Below, piece after piece: positions 1 to 5,884 of a DNA stretch of 11,665 nt (position 1 is its first letter; every line of letters starts with the position of its first letter). This DNA comes from Aureococcus anophagefferens (lineage: Eukaryota; Sar; Pelagophyceae; Pelagomonadales; Pelagomonadaceae). The stretch is from the NCBI RefSeq assembly GCF_000186865.1, contig NW_008705561.1, forward strand, positions 2,282,975 through 2,294,639, read 5' to 3'. The notes beneath the pieces were generated by a model, which searched no databases, had not been told where the DNA came from, and saw only the letters and a list, made by a program, of their open reading frames with translations. Both the position numbers and the translations under genes were made by a program.

Positions 1-2
1 AC

Positions 3-783
3 GCGCACCTCGCGGCGTCGCTCTACAACTCGCGGTCCGTCGTCGAGCTCGACCTGGGTCTGTGGGAGGACGCCGAGGCGTCGCTGGCCAAGGCCGACGC
101 GCACCACCCGGAGGTCGCTCTCTACGTCGCGGCTTTGGCGGACGTCGTTTTGGTCCGCGCCGCGGGCGCGGTGCTGCGCCTCGCCGACGCCGTCGCGAAC
201 GTCGACCCGAACGTGGGCTTCCCGGACTCGTCCGAGGAGTACGAGGCGCGCCTCGACGCCCACGGCTTCCCCCGGGGCGTGCTGCCCAGGGCAAGAAAGG
301 GCGCGAAGTTCCCAACTTCAAAGGCTCCGATCTCGGTCGTTTTCCACTCGTTTCGGCTGATTTTTGGACGACCGATCATCCCTCGGAGCGTTCTCGAAGC
401 GTGGGTGCTGTTTCCGAAACGCGCGCGCGCGGAACACTCACGTTGAAGCGACGTTGGATCACTCTTTTCCTGCCCAGGTGCTCCCGGGCGTCGTCGCGGT
501 GTGCGCGCGGAACCCCGCGTGCCTCCGCGTCCGCGTCGCCGCGCCCGACGGCGCGCCGGCGGACCGCGGCGCGACGGCGGCGGCGGCGGCGGCCCTCATC
601 GAGCGGCTCCGGACGTCCAAGGACCTCTTCGACGCGGCCATCGCGCTCGACGCCGCGCGGCGCGACGCGAACGACAGCCCCCGCGCGGTCACGGCCCCGC
701 TCCACCCGAAGCAGCACGAGAGCCTCGTCGCCCACGCCGCCATGCTCGCCAAGATCCTCGAGGACGTGGAGTTTGTGGCGTAA
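3..783 (+). CDS. Unrecognised protein, 3' part, two exons
   Basis: The gene enters from the left edge already open and ends at TAA 781-783. Exon 1 (3-278) reads AHLAASLYNSRSVVELDLG and on to FPRG. Exon 2 (478-783) starts VLPGVVAVCARN and ends LAKILEDVEFVA. Joining 278 to 478 keeps the frame (phase 0) and gives about 194 residues. Residues near 18-38 (LGLWEDAEASLAKADAHHPE) match the G-x-W-x2-A-x6-A-x4-P pattern of a TPR second helix; the rest is Ala-rich and probably helical, with a poly-Ala stretch at 574-594. I do not recognise the family: coatomer epsilon was considered for the TPR-like segment but the C-terminus does not fit. Both exons have the same strong G/C third-position bias, while the intron is visibly richer in A and T. 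The next gene starts 90 bp downstream on the same strand. Confidence 0.6.
279..477 (+). mobile_element. Introner-type intron (non-autonomous DNA transposon)
   Basis: This 199-bp intron begins with GT (279) and ends with CAG (477). The 8 bases from 279 (GTGCTGCC) recur with one mismatch just after the intron at 478-485 (GTGCTCCC), as a target-site duplication would. The element proper, 287-477, has imperfect terminal inverted repeats: its left end CAGGGCAAGAAA matches the reverse complement of its right end, CTGGGCAGGAAA, at 10 of 12 positions. So the 3' splice site lies in the element and the 5' GT comes from duplicated host sequence. This is the mechanism reported for introner elements in Aureococcus and Micromonas. 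Splicing restores FPRG-VLPG without gain or loss of a codon. A GC donor at 291 (AGG|GCAAG) would also keep frame but adds four residues. No transposase is encoded, and I saw no second copy in the window. Confidence 0.75.
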
Positions 784-873
784 CTTTTTAGCTTAGGTAA
801 GGCCCTCCGCGCCGTACACCTCCGCTTCGGCGATTCTTCACCATCTGGAGGGGTGCCACAGCGGCTTCGGGTG

Positions 874-1648
874 ATGGCGAGAGCGAAGAAGGAGGTGCCC
901 AAGGTGAAGGCGGCGAAGAAGAAGCCCGCTTCGGCCAAAGGCGCCCAAGTCGGCCAAGACGTCGGCGCCCAAGAAGTCGGCGCCCAACAAGTCGGCGCCC
1001 AAGCAATCGGTGAAAGCGAAGAAGCCCGCAGCGATGCCGTCCGGGAAGCCGCTCCGCCCCGCGAGTTCCACGCCGGTCTCGCCGTTCTCGTCCAAGACGC
1101 TGCGGCCGCGTCGCCTCTCCCTGAAAGAGTTCAACCAGATCGAAGCGTTCCCGCACTTCGACTACGGGCTCGACACCGACGCGCTCACGGACGAGAACGT
1201 CCGGGCGCGCGTCTTCGGCGGCGACCGCGACGGGTCCCCGTCGGCCGCGGGCCTCGAGTGGCTCCGCGAGGTGGTCTTCGACGGATCGTCGGGCATCCGC
1301 CAAGACGACGGCGAGCACACCGTGTGCACGGGGTGCCGCATCGCGGACTACACGCTCACGCTTCGCCGCGAGACGGGGAAGGCCAAGTTCTCGGCGGCGA
1401 TGCTCGACGACCTCGTCGTCCTCGAGGAGCCCGAGATCACGCTCAAGGGCTGGTGCAACGCCGACGCGACGTGCGCGGCGCCCGACGGCCGCTCGTTCAC
1501 GGTCCGCGACCTCTTCGACGCCATCGAGAAGCACGAGGCGCGCAACTGGCAAGGGCCCGGCTACATGGACTTCCACTACTTCGCGGGCCTCAAGAAAGAG
1601 CCGGCCTTCGGCGCCTCCGTGTACGCGGCCTACTGGAACATGAGCTGA
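874..1648 (+). CDS. Orphan protein with Lys/Ala/Pro-rich N-tail
   Basis: The body, read from ATG 1034 to TGA 1646-1648, is 204 residues and contains LSLKEFNQIEAFPHFDYGLD, a paired-cysteine region (VCTGC, later GWCNADATC) and a C-terminus near WQGPGYMDFHYFAGLKK. I do not recognise the family. The four cysteines and nearby histidine could bind zinc, but this is inference. Upstream in the same frame the sequence keeps coding a basic tail (KSAKTSAPKKSAPNKSAPK) back to about 938, without an ATG. The matching basic start MARAKKEVPKVKAAKKKP lies in the neighbouring frame from ATG 874. The two frames meet at AAA 937-939, where one A fewer would give a continuous S-A-K-A-P-K tail. The tail resembles histone H1-like or nuclear basic tails. 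The conservative start is 1034; 874 is preferred if the frame break is an assembly or sequencing error. Confidence 0.6.
962..1006 (+). repeat. 15-bp tandem repeat, three units
   Basis: Three units of TCGGCGCCCAAGAAG (962-976, 977-991, 992-1006) differ by one or two bases each. They lie in the basic tail of the surrounding gene and encode a five-residue S-A-P-K-K/S-A-P-N-K type repeat. Because the unit is a multiple of three, changes in copy number would not alter the frame. Confidence 0.8.
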
Positions 1649-1802
1649 AGTCCTCCTCCTTACGCGCCCAAGTATTTCGGGCACTCGCCGTGACCTTGCC
1701 CGGAGGAGCCTGGGCAGTCGTGAGCCGATCGTCGGTCTAGGTTTTAGAACGATGGAATGCGAGCGAGGGGAGAGGTGTGGGGGGGGCGATGCGCGCGAGC
1801 TG

Positions 1803-1821
1803 TCTTCTTCTTAGAAGAAGA
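1803..1821. repeat. GAA/TTC inverted repeat around a stop codon
   Basis: Eight-base arms TCTTCTTC (1803-1810) and GAAGAAGA (1814-1821) flank TTA (1811-1813), which is the TAA stop of the minus-strand small gene. The mRNA could fold with its stop codon in the loop. The arms are simple GAA/TTC repeats, so chance is likely. Confidence 0.5.
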
Positions 1822-2086
1822 AGAACTTTTTCTTCGGCGCGACCGGCGGTTCTTCTTCCTCCTCTTCCTCCAGGAATCCGTATTCTGATCCGAGCTCCCC
1901 CTCCAGAACACCGACTGCTCCTCCTCGAGGTACTGCCTTGAGGCGCTTCAACGCCTCGCCGACGGATTTCGAGGGGCCGTCACCTCGAAATATTCCTTGA
2001 AACGTCGTCGCCACGCCGACGTCCGCCTTCGGCTTGAGGGCTTCCGAGCCGTAGACCAGGGCGACGAGGAGCGCAGAAGTCTTCAT
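1811..2086 (-). CDS. Small secreted/plastid-type protein with acidic tail
   Basis: This 91-residue reading frame starts at ATG 2086-2084 and stops at TAA (1813-1811). The N-terminus MKTSALLVALVYGSEALKPK looks like a signal peptide with cleavage near SEA|LKP. It is followed by a Gly/Lys-rich middle (GDGPSKSVGEALKRLKAVPR), seven glutamates in a row, then PPVAPKKK and four phenylalanines. I recognise no family. In stramenopiles a signal peptide followed by a basic stretch can be a bipartite plastid-targeting sequence, but the usual Phe after cleavage is Leu here, so secretion is equally possible. The frame is open upstream to an ATG at 2512, but that extension is low-complexity and would bury the signal peptide, so I chose 2086. 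The GAA/TTC-rich 3' end may be a simple-sequence expansion. Confidence 0.5.
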   Translation of the reverse strand: MKTSALLVALVYGSEALKPKADVGVATTFQGIFRGDGPSKSVGEALKRLKAVPRGGAVGVLEGELGSEYGFLEEEEEEEPPVAPKKKFFFF

Positions 2087-2580
2087 GGTTGAAACGGTGC
2101 CTGCGAAGGCGTCGGGGTCGGGACCGCGTTCGGCGGCGAAGGCGTCGGGGTCGGGACCGCGTTCGGCGGCCGCGCGCGCGCGGTCCGGGTGGCGCGTCGG
2201 CGCGGGCGTCCGCGCCAGGCGCCGTGCGCGGTGTCCGTGCAGTGCGTGGCGCGCGCCAACGTTGCGGGTCTCTCGCGCGCGCGACCGGCCAAGCGGCGAA
2301 CTTTTGTTCGCGCGGAAGCGGTTCGGCGTCGTTTGCGACTGCGATTTTTTCCCCAGAGGTGCAGTGGGCGTCGAGGGGTGCGGGAAGGTGATAGGCGCAA
2401 TGCGGGCAAACTTGGACGCGGTGCGGCACGGTCGAGAATTGCAAATCTGTTGGAGCCGAAGCCGGAAGGTTGTGCAACATACGACGTCACAAAACGGCAT
2501 CATGAACTTCATCGCAGTTGCCGAAGAGGCCCTACTCGGGCCTAATCGGGCCCTCGCTACCCGTAGAGTATGGATTTAAG
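2087..2580. other. Non-coding stretch upstream of the small gene
   Basis: No convincing gene was found here. It would contain the promoter and leader of the minus-strand gene at 1811-2086. Its left part holds the 33-bp duplication. From about 2300 to 2580 base composition becomes more balanced than in the coding DNA, as expected of intergenic sequence. There is a short direct repeat TCGGGCC-TAA-TCGGGCC around 2537-2552. Reading frames that cross it are low-complexity arginine/alanine translations of GC-rich DNA. Confidence 0.5.
2103..2168. repeat. Perfect 33-bp tandem duplication
   Basis: The 33 bases at 2103-2135 are repeated without a mismatch at 2136-2168. The unit begins GCGAAGGCGTCGGGGTCGGG. 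It lies 17 bp upstream of the start codon of the minus-strand small gene, so in its 5' leader or core promoter. On the minus strand it would encode an 11-residue A-A-E-R-G-P-D-P-D-A-F repeat if the longer start at 2512 were used. Perfect identity points to a recent duplication. Confidence 0.9.
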
Positions 2581-2680
2581 CCTAAGCAACCAATCCCCGC
2601 GTCGCGAACGCGTTGGGGTAGAAGGCCAGCCCGGCGCTCGACTTGTCGCGGCAGAGCGCGCCGTCGTGCTCCGCGTCCGC
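2581..2680 (-). pseudogene. VPS36 3'-end fragment (duplicate)
   Basis: These 100 bases match 5785-5884, the end of the intact VPS36 gene, at 97 of 100 positions, in the same orientation and 3,204 bp apart. The three differences all fall in the first 20 bases; the other 80 are identical. The fragment encodes the last roughly 30 VPS36 residues (ADAEHDGALCRDKSSAGLAF and on) with the stop kept. The changes make the end RGLVA rather than RGVAA. It lacks the rest of the gene and starts abruptly at 2680, 15 bp beyond the stop of the MACPF gene on the same strand, so it probably lies in the MACPF 3' UTR. It is a remnant, not a working gene. Confidence 0.9.
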
Positions 2681-2694
2681 CAGGAATCCGTCTC

Positions 2695-5133
2695 CTAGGC
2701 CGAAGAGCATGTCGACGGGTAGGCGCAGGTGATGCTGGTGAAGGCGTGGCAGTCCCAGGAGTTGCAACCCCAAAAGGAGTCCCACCCGCTGCAGTCTTTC
2801 TTGTTGCATTGTTTCGGGCCCTCAATTGGTGTGATGCAGTGGTCGGCCTCGGCGTCGTGCCACTCGGTAGCCCCCCCAAATTCCCAGTCGAGCTTCGTGC
2901 AGACGACGTCGGCGGAGAGCTGCGTGCACTGCGAAACGGACCCGTTCTCCGCGCCGCAGCCGTAGCTGTCGACGTCGGAGCCGTAGAACGTCACGCTGCC
3001 GCACTTGGCGTCGCACGCCGTGCCCCCGTAGTTGGGATCGCACGCGCACGTATTATCGCTCATGCACGATCCGTGGCCGCTGCACTCGTTTCCGCTCGCG
3101 TCCTCGGGGCAGGACGTGAGGTCCGAGCCGCGGTCCGCCGCGTAAGCGGCGCACGCCTCCTTCGACGCGTCGACGGTCGCGCACCACGCCCCGAGCGCCT
3201 TGGCGAGCAGCGTCCGCTTGTTCGAGATCTGCGTGTCCTTGGGGAAGTGGGCCGCCGTGAGCAGGTCCAGAATCGGCAGCACCGCGCCGCCGACGGGCAT
3301 CGGGTTCGTGGCGATCTTCGCCTTCCAGCCGTCGAGGTCGTTCTGCATCGCCGCGACGGGGTCCGAGCCGACGAAGAACGACGACGACGACTTGAGCGAC
3401 GCCGTCCAGGCGTCGCTGAGGGCTTGTTCGTCGGACGACATGTGGTCCGCGCCGACGGTGACGCCCTTGAACGACGCCTGGGCGCCCGCGGACCACGTGT
3501 GGCCCTGGCCCTGGAAGTGGGACGCGCTGTCCGACGTCGCCTCCTGCAGGAGGCCGTACTTGGCGCCGAGCGTCGTCGACGACACGTAGTGCGTCCCGAA
3601 CGTCTCGACGAGCGCGTCGTAGGCGCGCATGACGTCGCCGCCTTTCCCGAGGCTCGAGAGGTCGTGCGCCGCGCGGCCGTCGCCGAAGCGCGACGCGGCC
3701 GCGCAGTCCCAGAGGTCCGGCTTGATCTCGGAAAGATAGGGGTTCACCTCGAGGCACAACGACGCGGCCGCCTTTGCGTAGCCGCTGACGACCGTCCCGT
3801 CGCCCGCGACCGTCCAAGACGTCCGGTTGTCGTTCTCCGACGTCGCCGCGCCGCAGTCCCACGTGTCGAGCGCGAAGCCGTCGGGCTGGTTGTACGCGTC
3901 GGACGGATTGATCTCGAGGCAATACCCGCTCTTCACGTTGACGATGCTCGTGCCGACCCGCTTCCAGGACGCGGACGCCGCGACGTCGGCGCGGTCGCAC
4001 GGCGCGACGGCGACGGCCGCGCCGTTCTTGCCGTCGAAGGCCTCGGCCCCGTAGAGGCACCAGCCCTCCCAGCCCGTGACGAGCGTCGACCCCGTCGTCG
4101 AAAAGGCCGCCGCGTCCGTCACGGTCCAACTCGCGCGCTTGTCGGCCATCTTTGCGACGTCGGCGCACTTCCACGCGTCCGGGTAGACGCGGCTGAGGCC
4201 CGGGTTGACCTCGAGGCAGTAGCCCGACTGGGCGCTCTTGAGCGCCGACCCGTCCATCGTCCACCGCGTCCGCTCGTCGCCGACCGAGTCCGCCGCGTCG
4301 CAGTTCCACGCGTCGGCGCGCGCGCCGCCCGACGCCCACGGCGCCTCGACGTTCTGCTCGAGGCAGAACCCGTTCAGGCCGTTGATGAGGCGGCCGTCGA
4401 CGAGCTGCCACTGGATCGCCTTCGGGTCCGCCTGGTCGCACGCGAGGTAGATCAGGCCCGTGCCCTGGTCGTCGTAGGCCGTCGCCGCGTCGACGCCGAG
4501 GCAGTACTCGAAGCCCGCGCCGGCCGCGAAGGTGCTCTTGATGCGCCCGTCCGCGTCGGTCGGCAGCGCGCCGACGGCCGCGGCGAAGTTCGGCGACGGC
4601 GTCGCCAGCGCGGTCTCGACGTTGAGCTTGTAGAGCTCGATCGTGCCCCGGCTGTAGAAGACCACCGTGTCGTCCGAGCTCGCCGTCACGTCGCTCGTCG
4701 TCTTCTTGAAGCCGGCGGACGCCTTGAACGCCACGACCTTCCACGCCTCGCCGCCGACGCTCACGTCGTTCTGCGACGTCGTCCCCAGCGACGTCTCGCC
4801 CGTGACGAGCCGCTGCGAGCCGCCGCTCTGGATGTCGCACGCCGACGCCATGACGGCCTCGGTGTTGTCCGGGATCGCCCACTTGCCGTCCGGCGTCTTG
4901 AGCCCCTGCGCGAAGCTCGCCGCGTCGAGCACGGCCGCCCGGTAGCCCTTGTCGAGCCCGTCGGCGAGCGGATTCCCCTGGAGGATGTCGTAGCCGATGC
5001 CCGCGTAGTTCGCCGCCGGCAGCTGCGGCACGGTCCCGTTCGCCGCCGCGACCGACCCGCGCAGCAGCTTGGCCGCCGCCGTCGGCGAGCACGCCAGCGC
5101 CAAGAGGAGGGAAGAAGTCATGGGGGCTGCCAT
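2695..5133 (-). CDS. Secreted MACPF/perforin-like protein with inserted lectin repeats
   Basis: An uninterrupted 812-residue reading frame. Residues about 5-21 (MTSSLLLALACSPTAAA) look like a signal peptide, so the start may be M1 (5133) or M5 (5121). YAGIGYDILQGNPL (43-56) followed by DKGYR (61-65) resembles the N-terminal signature of apicomplexan perforin-like proteins. FGTHY (512-516) followed by LGAKYG is the MACPF signature, with one Gly where many members have two. Between these halves, residues about 205-490 hold repeated C-L-E-V/I-N-P ... W-x-C units, each with a following W (W242, W291, W336, W390, W440), like ricin-B beta-trefoil subdomains. After the MACPF half come an EGF-like module (C694-C707) and a Cys-rich, Trp-rich tail. 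The family forms pores or binds membranes; the lectin repeats suggest glycan targeting. The target (prey, rival or pathogen) is unknown. It is flanked by the VPS36 direct repeats. Confidence 0.8.
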   Translation of the reverse strand: MAAPMTSSLLLALACSPTAAAKLLRGSVAAANGTVPQLPAANYAGIGYDILQGNPLADGLDKGYRAAVLDAASFAQGLKTPDGKWAIPDNTEAVMASACDIQSGGSQRLVTGETSLGTTSQNDVSVGGEAWKVVAFKASAGFKKTTSDVTASSDDTVVFYSRGTIELYKLNVETALATPSPNFAAAVGALPTDADGRIKSTFAAGAGFEYCLGVDAATAYDDQGTGLIYLACDQADPKAIQWQLVDGRLINGLNGFCLEQNVEAPWASGGARADAWNCDAADSVGDERTRWTMDGSALKSAQSGYCLEVNPGLSRVYPDAWKCADVAKMADKRASWTVTDAAAFSTTGSTLVTGWEGWCLYGAEAFDGKNGAAVAVAPCDRADVAASASWKRVGTSIVNVKSGYCLEINPSDAYNQPDGFALDTWDCGAATSENDNRTSWTVAGDGTVVSGYAKAAASLCLEVNPYLSEIKPDLWDCAAASRFGDGRAAHDLSSLGKGGDVMRAYDALVETFGTHYVSSTTLGAKYGLLQEATSDSASHFQGQGHTWSAGAQASFKGVTVGADHMSSDEQALSDAWTASLKSSSSFFVGSDPVAAMQNDLDGWKAKIATNPMPVGGAVLPILDLLTAAHFPKDTQISNKRTLLAKALGAWCATVDASKEACAAYAADRGSDLTSCPEDASGNECSGHGSCMSDNTCACDPNYGGTACDAKCGSVTFYGSDVDSYGCGAENGSVSQCTQLSADVVCTKLDWEFGGATEWHDAEADHCITPIEGPKQCNKKDCSGWDSFWGCNSWDCHAFTSITCAYPSTCSSA

Positions 5134-5243
5134 CGCTTATGATTCGGAACACACGAGGAATGCTTTTGTCGCCCAATTGTTGTCGCCCGCAAAATCATGA
5201 TGTTGCTGCCCCGATCGAAGGCCCCGAGGGGGTTGACCGCCGG
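5134..5243 (-). promoter_or_regulatory. Upstream region of the MACPF gene
   Basis: This 110-bp stretch lies between the MACPF start and the minisatellite and is the only unique sequence available as a proximal promoter. It is less GC-rich than the flanks and includes the palindrome CAATTG near 5176. No TATA box was seen. Confidence 0.3.
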
Positions 5244-5705
5244 TATGCCTGGTAGTATGCGCCCGCTATGCGGGCTTTATGCGGGCTTTATGCGGGTGTT
5301 ATGCGGGTGGTATGCGGGTGGTATGCGGGTGGTATGCGGGTGGTATGCTGGTGGTATGCGGGTGGTATGCGGGTGGTATGCGTCTGCTATGCCGGTGGTA
5401 TGCGTCTGCTATGCCGGTGGTATGCGGCTGCTATGCTGGTGGTATGCGCCTGCTATGCTGGTGGTATGCTGGTGGGCTGCTATGCTGGTCTTATGCGCCT
5501 GCTATGCTGGTGGTATGCGGCTGCTATGCTGGTCTTATGCGCCTGCTATGCTGGTGGTATGCGCCTGCTATGCGCCTGCTATGCGCCTGCTATGCGCCTG
5601 CTATGCGCCCGCTATGCGCCCGCTATGCGCCCGCTATGCGTCTGCTATGCGGCTGCTATGCGGCTGCTATGCTGGTGTATGCCGTGGCTGGTGTATGCCT
5701 GGTGG
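5244..5705. repeat. 11-bp minisatellite, about 40 units
   Basis: About 40 tandem units follow the pattern TATGC plus six variable bases. Common types are TATGCGGGTGG, TATGCTGGTGG, TATGCGCCTGC and TATGCGCCCGC. From 5256 to 5667 nearly all units are exactly 11 bp, apart from one 16-bp unit at 5465-5480; the end units are irregular (10, 12 and 16 bp). Unit types are ordered: GGGTGG types at the left, alternating types in the middle, GCCTGC and GCCCGC types at the right. That is the pattern of local slippage or unequal exchange. No unit creates a stop on the plus strand, so all three plus frames are open and read as Tyr/Met/Cys/Val/Trp-rich 11-residue repeats. I do not call this a gene. It lies between the MACPF 5' end and the VPS36 3' end. 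Confidence 0.95.
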
Positions 5706-5784
5706 TCGGCCCCCTCTGCGAAGGCCTCCCCGTCCTGCGCCCGCACCTCGGGATCCCATGGGGATATCAACAAAACCCCAAAAC

Positions 5785-5884
5785 CCTAAGCAGCCACCCC
5801 CCGCGTCGCGAACGCGTTGGGGTAGAAGGCCAGCCCGGCGCTCGACTTGTCGCGGCAGAGCGCGCCGTCGTGCTCCGCGTCCGC
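5785..5884. repeat. Direct repeat, right copy (native VPS36 end)
   Basis: This is the partner of 2581-2680 (97 of 100 bases identical, same orientation). It forms the last 33 codons and stop of the intact VPS36 gene. The base before it (5784) ends a short stretch, CAAAACCCCAAAAC, that has no match at the left copy, so the boundary is sharp. Confidence 0.9.

Noticed and set aside
291..477. Alternative GC-AG intron with donor at 291
   Set aside because: It keeps frame but leaves four extra residues (VLPR) repeating the next exon's VLPG; the GT at 279 fits the target-duplication mechanism better. RNA could overturn this.
2087..2512. N-terminal extension of the small minus-strand gene to ATG 2512
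   Set aside because: It buries a good signal peptide and is low-complexity, with a drop to intergenic-like composition.
1870..2691. 12-bp match CCAGGAATCCGT at 1870-1881 and 2680-2691, the second at the VPS36-stub boundary
   Set aside because: Several 12-mer matches are expected by chance in a GC-biased window of this size.
2518..5142. Long plus-strand reading frame opposite the MACPF gene
   Set aside because: It is Arg/Val/Ala-rich without any domain and mirrors the codon bias of the minus-strand gene, which has clear MACPF, lectin and EGF motifs.
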